A DNA stretch of 64,000 nt, taken from assembly GCF_005405005.1 (NCBI RefSeq), contig NZ_BJDH01000005.1, positions 124,001-188,000 of the forward strand, read 5' to 3'. This DNA comes from Lactiplantibacillus daoliensis (lineage in GTDB: Bacteria; Bacillota; Bacilli; Lactobacillales; Lactobacillaceae). Positions 44,417 to 53,551 of the stretch are shown in pieces. A program made the translations under genes and the position numbers. Positions within the stretch are counted from its first letter, which is position 1. Every line of letters starts with the position of its first letter. The notes below the pieces were generated by a model, which saw only the letters and a list, made by a program, of their open reading frames with translations, was not told the DNA's origin and made no database searches.

Positions 44417-45075
44417 TGGCTAATATGAATATGTTGCAACAGTTGATTTATTATTATCAACAAAATGGCGCTTATGTTTTGAGCCAGTTCTCCCGCCACT
44501 TCTTGATTTCAATTTATGGGGTCTTATTTGCCGCCGTGATTGGGATTCCCATTGGGATTTTCATTGCGCATCACAGTAAGTTAAGTGCGACCGTAATTGC
44601 CATTGCCAATGTGATCCAGACGGTGCCATCACTCGCGATGTTGTCAATCATCATGATTGGCCTAGGACTGGGTGTAAATACGGTTATCGTTACGGTCTTC
44701 TTGTATGCCTTATTACCAATTATCAAGAATACGTATACTGGGATGCTTAATGTTGATCCAAGTGTGCTGGATTCAGGTAAAGGGATGGGCATGACTCGTT
44801 GGCAAGTGTTACGGATCGTTGAGTTACCATTATCTTTATCAGTGATTATGGCAGGCTTGCGGAATGCCTTGGTCTTGGAAATTGGGATTACTGCGATTGG
44901 GACCTTCGTTGGTGCTGGTGGATTAGGTGATATCATTATTCGTGGGACTAACGCAACGGATGGTGGTGCCATTATCTTAGCTGGGGCATTACCAACGGCT
45001 TTAATGGCAATTATTTCCGATTTAGTTTTAGGCTGGATCGAGAAAAAAGCTGATCCAACTCAGAAAAAAGCGTAA
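44416..45075 (+). CDS. opuCD: compatible-solute ABC transporter permease
   Basis: 219 residues, about five membrane helices; closely resembles opuCB in its core (NVDPSVLDSGKGMGMTRWQV). The start shares a base with the opuCC stop (TAATG), so it is coupled. Together the four genes are a complete OpuC-type osmoprotectant importer. Confidence 0.93.
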   Translation: MANMNMLQQLIYYYQQNGAYVLSQFSRHFLISIYGVLFAAVIGIPIGIFIAHHSKLSATVIAIANVIQTVPSLAMLSIIMIGLGLGVNTVIVTVFLYALLPIIKNTYTGMLNVDPSVLDSGKGMGMTRWQVLRIVELPLSLSVIMAGLRNALVLEIGITAIGTFVGAGGLGDIIIRGTNATDGGAIILAGALPTALMAIISDLVLGWIEKKADPTQKKA

Positions 45076-45078
45076 ACT

Positions 45079-45150
45079 AAAAGATTGATTTACAGGCGTC
45101 AACATTGCTCATTCAGGGAAGCAGGTTGAACTGTAACATCAATCTTTTTT
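45079..45150 (+). terminator. terminator after opuCD
   Basis: AAAGATTGATTTACAG / CTGTAACATCAATCTTT followed by TTT, with a long loop. Confidence 0.8.
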
Positions 45151-45153
45151 AAG

Positions 45154-45218
45154 TTGCATCAAAAACACCAAGGCAATCTGCAAGGTTTGATTAACCTTGA
45201 TTTCATCTTTTGATGCAA
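45154..45218. repeat. nested inverted repeat downstream of the LexA-controlled gene
   Basis: Perfect 11-base arms TTGCATCAAAA (45154-45164) and TTTTGATGCAA (45208-45218) enclose a second hairpin AAGGT/ACCTT (45183-45199). Probably the 3' end structure of the minus-strand gene; it has no adjoining T-run. Confidence 0.5.
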
Positions 45219-45237
45219 GTCATGTTAATAATGATGA

Positions 45238-45573
45238 TTAGGCACGTTTTAAATAGCGAATTTGTTCTGGATCAATTAAATGGGTCAGATGTTCGCGACG
45301 ATTTACGAGGACCAACTGCCCAGAAGCCAAAGTTTTAAGAATACCATGAATGTTATAGGGACGAGTTTCGGTTAAACTTGGTTGCATTTGCAACATAATC
45401 TGATAATGATTCGTCTGTGCTTTTTCCAAAAATAGGTTTAATTGGAAGGCAGGCATCTGCGGCAACAACGGTGCGACGACTTCGGCTGGGCTGGTAAAAT
45501 CAGCCATGAACTGCCGATATGAAGTTTGTAAGCTTTTGGAAACAATTTGTAAACTTGATTGTTTGTTTTGCAT
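45238..45573 (-). CDS. YolD-like small protein under LexA control
   Basis: 111 residues. The layout and the C-terminal pattern (NHYQIMLQMQPS, then YNIHGILKTLASGQLVLVN and a final hydrophobic strand) resemble the YolD family, often encoded with SOS polymerases. The match is by shape, not a firm motif. ATG 45573 has GAGGTGG upstream. A near-perfect LexA box overlaps its promoter, supporting a damage-response role. No umuC-type polymerase is next to it. Confidence in a real gene is high, in YolD modest. Confidence 0.6.
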   Translation of the reverse strand: MQNKQSSLQIVSKSLQTSYRQFMADFTSPAEVVAPLLPQMPAFQLNLFLEKAQTNHYQIMLQMQPSLTETRPYNIHGILKTLASGQLVLVNRREHLTHLIDPEQIRYLKRA

Positions 45574-45605
45574 GATAGCCACCTCGAACATTTGTTTGTG
45601 TTTTT

Positions 45606-45625
45606 ATTATACGAACAAGCGTTCT
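45606..45625 (-). promoter_or_regulatory. LexA (SOS) box next to the -10 of the YolD-like gene
   Basis: CGAACAAGCGTTCT (45612-45625) fits the Gram-positive LexA/DinR consensus CGAAC-N4-GTTCG at 9 of 10 fixed positions. It directly abuts a perfect TATAAT on the minus strand (45606-45611), so bound LexA would block the promoter. Confidence 0.85.
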
Positions 45626-45773
45626 AAAATGCAAGCAATATTTTCGCAAATTATCAGATTAGCGATGGCACTTTAATGAAAATCCATGGCTGGCCTGCGA
45701 TAAAACTTGCAATCACGCCGTAAAAAGTGCAAAATAATCTTTAAAACATATTTAATAAGGGGAATTTGCGATC

Positions 45774-46394
45774 ATGGCGAAACAAGGCATGTTAATCGTC
45801 TTATCAGGTCCTTCGGGCGTCGGCAAGGGTACCGTCCGTAAGGAAATCTTTGACTCAGATGATAACGATTTTCAATATTCAGTCTCGATGACGACTCGGA
45901 AAATGCGTCCGGGTGAAGTCGATGGAAAGGATTACTATTTTGTCTCCAAAGATGAATTCGAGGATGAAATCAAGAGTGGCGGTATGCTTGAATATGCCAA
46001 GTATGTTGACAATTACTATGGAACGCCCTTAAAATATATTAAGCAATCACTGGCAGCCGGCAAAGATGTCTTTTTGGAGATTGAAGTTAACGGTGCCATG
46101 CAAGTTCGCGAAAAAATGCCCGATGGTGTCTTTATCTTTTTGACACCACCAGACCTAATGGAACTGAAACATCGCATCATTGGTCGTGGTACCGATGATA
46201 TGGCGGTCATCAATAAGCGAATGGCGAAAGCGGTTGGCGAAATTAAGATGATGCGGAATTATGATTATGCCGTCGTCAATGATGAAGTGCCATTGGCTGC
46301 TGAACGAATCAAGGCGATTATTCGCAGTGAACGTTACAGTGTCAAACGGGTCATGCCAGAATACGAAGAAATGTTAGGAGATGCTGAATCTTGA
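45774..46394 (+). CDS. gmk: guanylate kinase
   Basis: Phosphorylates GMP to GDP. 206 residues. P-loop [19 protein letters not shown]-binding [20 protein letters not shown] and YYGTP are intact. GGGGAA precedes the ATG. First gene of the long gmk-to-thiN group; overlaps rpoZ by 4 bases. Confidence 0.97.
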   Translation: MAKQGMLIVLSGPSGVGKGTVRKEIFDSDDNDFQYSVSMTTRKMRPGEVDGKDYYFVSKDEFEDEIKSGGMLEYAKYVDNYYGTPLKYIKQSLAAGKDVFLEIEVNGAMQVREKMPDGVFIFLTPPDLMELKHRIIGRGTDDMAVINKRMAKAVGEIKMMRNYDYAVVNDEVPLAAERIKAIIRSERYSVKRVMPEYEEMLGDAES

Positions 46395-46603
46395 TCTTAT
46401 ATCCATCAGTTGATGATTTATTAAAGCAAGTTAATTCACGTTACTCATTGATTATGTTGGCCAGCAAACGGGCTCACGAGCTAGATGCTGGTGCAACGCC
46501 AATGTTGAGTGAATACAAGTCAGTTAAAACGATTGGTCGGGCCTTAGAGGAAATCGCTGCCGGCGATTTAATGATTGACCCTGACGAAACCGATAAAGAT
46601 TAG
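46391..46603 (+). CDS. rpoZ: RNA polymerase omega subunit
   Basis: 70 residues ([20 protein letters not shown], then [11 protein letters not shown] and [15 protein letters not shown]), the omega signature. Stabilises the beta' subunit. TTG start overlaps the gmk stop (4 bases). A terminator follows, so coaBC probably has its own promoter. Confidence 0.95.
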   Translation: MILYPSVDDLLKQVNSRYSLIMLASKRAHELDAGATPMLSEYKSVKTIGRALEEIAAGDLMIDPDETDKD

Positions 46604-46628
46604 TCTGAAATAAATAAGTTGTTGCAAC

Positions 46629-46665
46629 GAAATGAGCCTGGGGTTTAGTCCCGGACTCATTTTTT
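46629..46665 (+). terminator. terminator after rpoZ
   Basis: AAATGAGCCTGG / CCCGGACTCATTT followed by TTT. Confidence 0.85.
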
Positions 46666-46816
46666 GACTTGTAGGGTAGATTAACGCGGCCTTCAAGCTT
46701 CACCTAAACTCTGATTCTTGATACAATTAACTTATTCATGACTTGTTTGGACAACGTTGCACTAAAAAAAGACTCCAGGCAAGTTTAAATCGATTAAAAA
46801 TTGAGGACGTGAGCGA

Positions 46817-48043
46817 ATGAGTATTTGGACGGATCGACATGTGACTGTCGTGGTTAGTGGCGGCATTGCGAGTTATAAGGCCTTAACGGTGATCCGATTA
46901 TTAATGCATCAAGGTGCCCAGGTGCGGGTGGCGCTGACGGCTCATGCCACTGAATTCATTACGCCATTGACCTTTCAGACGCTAACGCAACAACCAGTTG
47001 CGACGGATGAGTTTGCGATGACCGACCCCGAACACGTGGTGCATGTTGCTTTGGCTGACTGGACGGATCTAATGTTGGTCGTGCCGGCAACAGCTAACCT
47101 GATTGCTAAAATGGCTACTGGTATCGCGGATGATGTGGCTACGACGACAATTTTAGCAACGACTGCGCCAAAGTACGTGGTTCCCGCCATGAATTCACAT
47201 ATGTTTGCGAATCCAGCGACGACCCGTAATTTAAAGCAACTTGTTGCAGATGGCATGACCGTGTTAGATCCAGCTACGGGGCTGTTAGCCGAAGGTTATG
47301 TAGGCCATGGCAGATTACCAGAACCACCCGAAATCGTGGCCTGGCTGACGTCTCAGTTACTTGCAACCGCGACTGAGTTGCCACTACATGGAAAAAAAGT
47401 CCTCGTGACGGCTGGTGGCACACGTGAGATGCTTGATCCAGTACGTTATATTTCTAACCGATCATCCGGTAAGATGGGGTATGCCCTTGCCCAAGTGGCC
47501 CGTGAAATGGGTGCCAATGTGACTTTGATCAGTGCACAAACAGCATTAACACCGCCTGAAGGAGTGCACTATGTACAAGTGACCTCTGCGGCAGAAATGT
47601 TGACTCAGGTTGAACAAGCTTTCGATGCGACCGATATTTTAGTGATGGCAGCAGCGGTCTCAGATTATCGACCGGTTGAAATGGCGGCACAAAAAATCAA
47701 AAAGCAACCGGAGATTAATGGACTGACACTCGAATTAACGGAAACGACCGATATTTTGAAAAAATTAGCTGGTCAAAAGCACAATCAATTTGTGATTGGC
47801 TTTGCGGCAGAAACCCAGCAGTTGTTGGCCAACGCAACTCGCAAATTAACCGCAAAAAAATTGGATTTGTTAGTGGCAAATGATGTCTCAAAGCCCGGTG
47901 TTGGCTTTAACGGAGAGACGAATCAAGTGACGATGTTAAGTCAGAATTTTGCACCGATTACGACCGGTGTTTTAGCCAAAAAAGCCATTGCGCGGACAGT
48001 TTTAGAAACTGCAATTGCACAAGGTGCGACGCAGAAAGTTTAA
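46817..48043 (+). CDS. coaBC: phosphopantothenoylcysteine synthetase/decarboxylase
   Basis: Bifunctional coenzyme A enzyme, 408 residues. N-terminal flavin decarboxylase CoaC (VVVSGGIASYKALTVIRLL, the catalytic His in EHVVHVALADW, and VPAMNSHM). C-terminal CoaB ligase (VLVTAGGTREMLDPVRYISN, then RSSGKMGYALA). Present as one fused chain. Followed by priA after 15 bases. Confidence 0.96.
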   Translation: MSIWTDRHVTVVVSGGIASYKALTVIRLLMHQGAQVRVALTAHATEFITPLTFQTLTQQPVATDEFAMTDPEHVVHVALADWTDLMLVVPATANLIAKMATGIADDVATTTILATTAPKYVVPAMNSHMFANPATTRNLKQLVADGMTVLDPATGLLAEGYVGHGRLPEPPEIVAWLTSQLLATATELPLHGKKVLVTAGGTREMLDPVRYISNRSSGKMGYALAQVAREMGANVTLISAQTALTPPEGVHYVQVTSAAEMLTQVEQAFDATDILVMAAAVSDYRPVEMAAQKIKKQPEINGLTLELTETTDILKKLAGQKHNQFVIGFAAETQQLLANATRKLTAKKLDLLVANDVSKPGVGFNGETNQVTMLSQNFAPITTGVLAKKAIARTVLETAIAQGATQKV

Positions 48044-48058
48044 GAAAGGAAGTTTGAC

Positions 48059-50476
48059 TTGGCTCAAATTGCACAAGTTTTGGTCGATGTTCCGACCATG
48101 CAGACTAATCGACCTTATAGTTATCAGATTCCGAGTGCTTGGCAATCCCAAGTTAAACCGGGAATGCGTGTCGTTGTGCCATTTGGTCGTGGCAAACGTC
48201 GCGTGCAAGGTTTTGTTTTAAAGTGTGACGACGTGACGACCTTCGGTGGTGATTTGAAAGCCATTGATGCGGTGGTTGACCTCGCACCAGTGCTGAACAC
48301 GGAAGCCTTAGAATTAACTTCCTGGTTGGCAGCTAGTACTTTTTCATTCCAAATAACTTGTGCTCAAACCATGTTACCAGCAGTGATGCGAGCGAAATAT
48401 GAAAAGTTATTGCGACCAACGTCTCAGACAACCCCAGCGATTGCCGCAAAAATTTTTCATGGTCAAACCAGTGTCGATTTTGATAGTGTGGCGACTACTG
48501 CGGCAATTGTCAGTCAGCTTTTACAACTACAGGCGGCCGGTGAGGTAGAGGTTTATTATCAAGTAAAAAACCAAGCCCATCATAAAACGCAAGTTGCCAT
48601 CAAAGCGGCACTGAGTTCTGCCGAGCTGGTGACAGCTGAAACGACCGTGCGTGCCGGAGCGGCTAAACAGTTAGCCTTGTTGCATGGTTTGCAGACACTT
48701 AATGGGGAAACAATGACTCAACGTGACTTTAGTCAACGTTTTGACGTCAGTGACGCGGTGATTCGTACGGGTGAACAGAAAGGCTGGCTCGAGAAGACCG
48801 CGGTAGAAGTTTATCGTGATCCCTATGCCGCCGCAGATATTCAGCCGACGACCCCTTTGACTTTAAATGCAGAACAACAAGTGGCGGTCGATCAGATTGT
48901 GGCAGCCGTGGATCAACCAGCCACGACCACTTTTTTACTCGAAGGAGTGACTGGTAGCGGTAAGACGGAAGTTTATTTGCAATCCATTGCGGCAGCCCTA
49001 GCACAAGGTAAGACTGCGTTGATGCTTGTCCCTGAAATTTCGCTGACCCCACAAATGGTTCAGCGCGTGAAGGGGCGTTTCGGCAAAGCCGTCGCGGTAT
49101 TACACAGTGGTTTATCCAGTGGTGAAAAGTATGATGAATGGCGCCGAATTCGGCGGCATGAAGCCCAAGTGGTTGTTGGGGCGCGTTCGGCGGTATTTGC
49201 ACCACTGGATAATCTTGGTCTGATTATCATGGATGAAGAACATGAAAGTAGCTATAAACAAGACGATGCCCCACGTTATCATGCCCGCCAAGTGGCGCTG
49301 TGGCGCAGTCAATATCATCAGTGTCCGGTCGTCCTCGGCTCGGCAACGCCGTCGTTAGAGACACGCGCACGAGCGGAAAAAGGCGTCTATCAGCGGTTAG
49401 TCTTGGCGGATCGGGTTAATCATCGGCCGTTACCAGCAGTTTCGATTATTGACATGAAGCAGGAAATGCAGCAACACGCCGAGAGTAATTTTTCACGGGC
49501 GTTATTGGTTGCGTTACAAGACCGGTTAGATCGTCATGAACAAAGTGTGTTAATGTTAAATCGGCGTGGTTATTCATCCTTCGTGCTCTGTCGAGACTGT
49601 GGTTTCGTGCTGAAATGTCCAAATTGTGATATCTCATTGACGTTACATATGGATACGCATACGATGAAGTGTCACTACTGTGGTCATGAAGAAGCCATTC
49701 CACGGGTCTGCCCGAACTGTCATAGCCGTCAAATTCGCTACTACGGCACTGGGACAGAAAAAGTTGAAGAAGAATTGCAAAATTTGATGCCGGATGCGCG
49801 TATTATTCGGATGGATAATGATACGACCCGTAAAAAGGGTGCCCATGCCAAGCTATTAACGCAATTCGGTAGTGGTGAAGCAGATATTTTGATTGGCACG
49901 CAAATGATTGCCAAGGGGCTCGATTTTCCAAATGTCACACTGGTCGGCGTGTTGAATGCCGACACGGCGTTAGGATTACCCGATTTTCGAGCGAGTGAGC
50001 GGACTTTCCAACTGCTCACGCAAGTCAGTGGTCGCGCAGGTCGGGCCGAGAAGACTGGTCACGTGTATATTCAGACCTTTAATCCGGACCATTATGCGAT
50101 TCGTTTTGCCAAGCATCATGATTATGAAGGTTTTTTCAAGTATGAAATGCAGATGCGTCATCAAGGTGGCTATCCGCCGTATTACTTTACAGTGCAAATT
50201 ACGGCCAGTGATTTAGATGAAGCGGTGGCTGCCAAACGGATGTATCAACTGTTACAATGGTTAAAGCCACGTTTGACGCCAAACACGATTATTTTAGGAC
50301 CAACACCCAAGCCAATTGCCCGCGTGAACCGGCGGTATTATTATCAAATTGTCATTAAATATAAACAAGAACCAAATCTAGAAAACACGTTAACGACCTT
50401 ATTACAAGAGACACAGGTCCAGCAACGCCAAGGCTTACAAATTGGTATTGACGTGGAACCGTTGCATTTTATGTAA
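48059..50476 (+). CDS. priA: primosomal replication helicase PriA
   Basis: 805 residues. Restarts stalled replication forks. N-terminal 3'-end-binding domain, Walker A EGVTGSGKTEVYLQSI, Walker B MDEEHESSYKQ, and a zinc module inserted in the helicase with eight cysteines (CRDCGFVLKCPNC and CHYCGHEEAIPRVCPNC). TTG start with AAAGGAAG upstream. Complete. Confidence 0.96.
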   Translation: MAQIAQVLVDVPTMQTNRPYSYQIPSAWQSQVKPGMRVVVPFGRGKRRVQGFVLKCDDVTTFGGDLKAIDAVVDLAPVLNTEALELTSWLAASTFSFQITCAQTMLPAVMRAKYEKLLRPTSQTTPAIAAKIFHGQTSVDFDSVATTAAIVSQLLQLQAAGEVEVYYQVKNQAHHKTQVAIKAALSSAELVTAETTVRAGAAKQLALLHGLQTLNGETMTQRDFSQRFDVSDAVIRTGEQKGWLEKTAVEVYRDPYAAADIQPTTPLTLNAEQQVAVDQIVAAVDQPATTTFLLEGVTGSGKTEVYLQSIAAALAQGKTALMLVPEISLTPQMVQRVKGRFGKAVAVLHSGLSSGEKYDEWRRIRRHEAQVVVGARSAVFAPLDNLGLIIMDEEHESSYKQDDAPRYHARQVALWRSQYHQCPVVLGSATPSLETRARAEKGVYQRLVLADRVNHRPLPAVSIIDMKQEMQQHAESNFSRALLVALQDRLDRHEQSVLMLNRRGYSSFVLCRDCGFVLKCPNCDISLTLHMDTHTMKCHYCGHEEAIPRVCPNCHSRQIRYYGTGTEKVEEELQNLMPDARIIRMDNDTTRKKGAHAKLLTQFGSGEADILIGTQMIAKGLDFPNVTLVGVLNADTALGLPDFRASERTFQLLTQVSGRAGRAEKTGHVYIQTFNPDHYAIRFAKHHDYEGFFKYEMQMRHQGGYPPYYFTVQITASDLDEAVAAKRMYQLLQWLKPRLTPNTIILGPTPKPIARVNRRYYYQIVIKYKQEPNLENTLTTLLQETQVQQRQGLQIGIDVEPLHFM

Positions 50477-50496
50477 CTTATTGGAGGAATTTAGGA

Positions 50497-51444
50497 ATGA
50501 CATCGATCGTTTTTATGGGGACGCCCCAATTTTCGGCGCCCATTTTAAGCAGTTTAATTGAACACAACTATGACGTGTTAGCCGTCGTGACACAACCGGA
50601 TCGCAAAGTGGGTCGTAAGCATATTTTGACGGCCTCGCCAGTCAAACAAGTCGCTGTCGCTCACGATATTTTGGTCTTGCAGCCAGAAAAAATTGGTGGC
50701 AGTCCGGAAATGCAGCAAGTGATCGATTTACAGCCCGATTTAATCGTGACCGCAGCATTTGGTCAATTTTTACCAACCAAATTATTAAAGGCGGCCAAGA
50801 TTGGCGCCGTGAACGTGCATGGGTCACTCTTACCGAAGTATCGTGGTGGTGCACCGGTTCAATATTCGATCATTAATGGCGAAAAGGAAACCGGGATTAC
50901 GATCATTTATATGGTCAAAAAGATGGATGCCGGCGATATGCTGGCACAACGCGCAATTCCAATTACTGGCCAAGATGACACCGGTACGATGTTTGAAAAG
51001 TTGAGTGTCCTTGGACGGGATTTGTTGCTTGAGACGCTGCCTAAGTTGATTGCCGGCGAAATCCAAGCAACACCACAGCCGGAAGACCAAGTGACTTTTT
51101 CACCAACGATTAAACCAGAAGAAGAACAACTGGACTTTGACCAAACTGCGACGCAAATTGATGACAAAGTCCGTGGACTCCGCCCAGCACCAATTGCCTA
51201 TGCGATTTTAGATGGCAAGCGGACGAAGTTCTGGGATGTGACGCCGTTGGACGAAACGGTTACTCAGGCGCCGGGACAAGTTGTTCGTAAAACGAAACAT
51301 GAATTAGTGCTGGCAGCTGGTCAGCAAACCGCGTTAGCAGTCAATACGATTCAACCAGCTGGTAAGCCTAAGATGACCATTACAGATTTTCTGAATGGTG
51401 CAGCTGATAAATTCAATACTGGAGAGCAGGTCATTACAAAATGA
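50497..51444 (+). CDS. fmt: methionyl-tRNA formyltransferase
   Basis: Formylates initiator Met-tRNA using 10-formyl-THF. 315 residues. Catalytic region VNVHGSLLPKYRGGAPVQYS and GITIIYMVKKMDAGDML present; C-terminal tRNA-binding barrel present. ATG with GGAGGA upstream. Overlaps rsmB by 4 bases. Confidence 0.97.
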   Translation: MTSIVFMGTPQFSAPILSSLIEHNYDVLAVVTQPDRKVGRKHILTASPVKQVAVAHDILVLQPEKIGGSPEMQQVIDLQPDLIVTAAFGQFLPTKLLKAAKIGAVNVHGSLLPKYRGGAPVQYSIINGEKETGITIIYMVKKMDAGDMLAQRAIPITGQDDTGTMFEKLSVLGRDLLLETLPKLIAGEIQATPQPEDQVTFSPTIKPEEEQLDFDQTATQIDDKVRGLRPAPIAYAILDGKRTKFWDVTPLDETVTQAPGQVVRKTKHELVLAAGQQTALAVNTIQPAGKPKMTITDFLNGAADKFNTGEQVITK

Positions 51445-52784
51445 GCGAAGTTGGAAACAGTCCCCGTTGGTTAGCCGTCTCGGCCTTAGCCAAAATTAAA
51501 AATGGTGCCTATTCAAATCTACAATTAAATCAGTTGATCAATCAACACATACTGGATCGGCGTGATATTAATTTGTTGACGAATATCGTCTACGGTGTGA
51601 TTCAACATCGTTTGACATTGGAATATTGGCTGAAACCATTCGTTCGTCATCCGCATCAATTAGATCCCTGGGTGAACGAATTACTGTTGACGGCGTTATA
51701 TCAATGGCAATACTTGGATAAAATTCCTAAACGGGCCGTCTTTAACGAAACGATTGAAATTGCTAAAGTTAAAGGTCATCCTGGGATTCGCCGCTTTGTG
51801 ACGGGGGTCTTACATGAAATGGATCGCAGTGGTTTGCCAGACTTTGACGCCATTACTGATCCTGATGAACGCTTGAGTATCACATATAGCATGCCAGTTT
51901 GGTTGATTAATGAATTGCGTGATCAGTTGGGTGCCGACAAGATGCAACAAATTATTGCTTCTTTAAATCAGCCAGCTAAGCAATCCTTACGAGTTAATAC
52001 GGCCGTTTCTGATGTCGAGGACGTGACGGCGGCATTGACTAATGAGGATCTGACCGTTGACTTTAGCGAAATTTCACCGATTGGTTTGATCATTACGGAC
52101 GGGCAAGCCATCACGACGGATGCCATGAAGTATGGGATGTTTACGATTCAAGATGAAAGTGCGCAATTGGTCGTCCCAGCCTTAGATCCACAACCGGGTG
52201 ATCGCGTCTTGGATGCCTGTGCAGCGCCTGGCGGTAAGACCACGCAGATTGCTGCGGCTTTAGACTCAGATGTTGGTGGGGAAGTCATTGCCTTAGATAT
52301 TCATGCGAACAAAGTGAAGTTGATTGGCGAAAATGCCGCGCGGATGCACGTGGCCGATCGAGTGGCAGCAACCGAATTGGATGCCCGTAAAGTCGGCACA
52401 GAATTTAAGGATGAGCACTTTGACCGGATCTTAGTAGATGCCCCTTGTTCCGGTTTAGGACTCATTCGCCGGAAGCCTGAAATCCGTTACGAAAAACAAC
52501 TTTCAGATAGTTTAAACTTGCAACGAATCCAACTTGAGATTTTAGACGCCGTCGCACCAACCTTAAAAAAAGGTGGTATCATGACGTATAGCACTTGTAC
52601 GATTCTAAAACAAGAAAATCAGGACGTGATTGCGCAATTTTTAGCGGCTCATCCTGATTTTGACTTGATCAAGACACCAACTGAGCTGGGCTTAAAAGCG
52701 GACCGGGAGAGTGACACTTTGTCGATCTATCCAGACGATTACCTTTCAGATGGCTTTTTCATTGCTTGTTTACGAAAAAAATAA
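51441..52784 (+). CDS. rsmB: 16S rRNA m5C967 methyltransferase
   Basis: 447 residues: N-terminal NusB-like domain (about 1-130), then the SAM-dependent methyltransferase with DACAAPGGKTTQIAAAL, and the two cysteines of m5C enzymes in VDAPCSGLGLIRRKPE and TYSTCTILKQEN. Also known as Sun. Start overlaps the fmt stop. Confidence 0.95.
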   Translation: MSEVGNSPRWLAVSALAKIKNGAYSNLQLNQLINQHILDRRDINLLTNIVYGVIQHRLTLEYWLKPFVRHPHQLDPWVNELLLTALYQWQYLDKIPKRAVFNETIEIAKVKGHPGIRRFVTGVLHEMDRSGLPDFDAITDPDERLSITYSMPVWLINELRDQLGADKMQQIIASLNQPAKQSLRVNTAVSDVEDVTAALTNEDLTVDFSEISPIGLIITDGQAITTDAMKYGMFTIQDESAQLVVPALDPQPGDRVLDACAAPGGKTTQIAAALDSDVGGEVIALDIHANKVKLIGENAARMHVADRVAATELDARKVGTEFKDEHFDRILVDAPCSGLGLIRRKPEIRYEKQLSDSLNLQRIQLEILDAVAPTLKKGGIMTYSTCTILKQENQDVIAQFLAAHPDFDLIKTPTELGLKADRESDTLSIYPDDYLSDGFFIACLRKK

Positions 52785-52801
52785 CAGTGGAGTGGTGAAC
52801 C

Positions 52802-53551
52802 GTGAATTTTGCATATCGGTCTGATATCGGCCAACAACGCGAAGAAAATGAAGATTATGTCGGGGTTTTTAAAAATAAAGCAGGCGTTCAGTTTGCCATT
52901 GTTGCAGATGGGATTGGTGGTCACCAAGGTGGCGACGTGGCTTCAGAGATGGCAGTGTCTCACATGGGCTACCGATTCGAGAATACGACTTTTGATCAAC
53001 CAACTGCTGCCGTTAAATGGCTAGCTGCTGAAGTTCAAGATGAAAATCAACATATTATTGAAAAAGCGCGCGAATTTTCAGATTTAAATGGCATGGGGAC
53101 CACAATGGTGGCTGCCTTGATTTTTAATGATGAATTTTTGATGGCTAATATCGGCGATAGTCGGGGCTACCTGTTCCGCAACGGTGAGTTACAACAATTG
53201 ACTGAAGATCATTCCTTGGTGAATGAACTAGTCAAGCGGGGTGAAATTTCCGCGGAACAAGCGCGTCAACATCCACAAAAAAACATTATTACGCGGACGT
53301 TAGGAATTTCACCGGATGCCGATATTGATACGAATCTCTACCAAATGCAGCCTGATGATCAACTTCTATTGTGTTCGGACGGCTTGACCAATATGGTGAC
53401 GGATGAACAACTGACCACTGTTTTACAAAGTGACGATCAAACGGCCACTGAAAAATGTGAGACCTTGATTAAACTAGCAAATACGGCTGGTGGGGCGGAT
53501 AATATTACCGCCTTGATCGTGGTCGTTGACGGTGAGGTGGCCAGTAAATGA
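52802..53551 (+). CDS. stp: PPM-type Ser/Thr protein phosphatase
   Basis: 249 residues. Metal-binding motifs of the PP2C/PPM family are complete: SDIGQQREENEDYVG, VADGIGGHQGGD, NIGDSRGYLFRNG, CSDGLTNMV and GGADNITALIVV. It dephosphorylates targets of the PASTA kinase whose gene overlaps its end by 4 bases. GTG start with GGAGTGG upstream. Cytoplasmic. Confidence 0.96.
   Translation: MNFAYRSDIGQQREENEDYVGVFKNKAGVQFAIVADGIGGHQGGDVASEMAVSHMGYRFENTTFDQPTAAVKWLAAEVQDENQHIIEKAREFSDLNGMGTTMVAALIFNDEFLMANIGDSRGYLFRNGELQQLTEDHSLVNELVKRGEISAEQARQHPQKNIITRTLGISPDADIDTNLYQMQPDDQLLLCSDGLTNMVTDEQLTTVLQSDDQTATEKCETLIKLANTAGGADNITALIVVVDGEVASK

Noticed and set aside
48747-49205. 152-codon minus-strand ORF inside priA
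   Set aside because: Antisense shadow of a conserved helicase domain.
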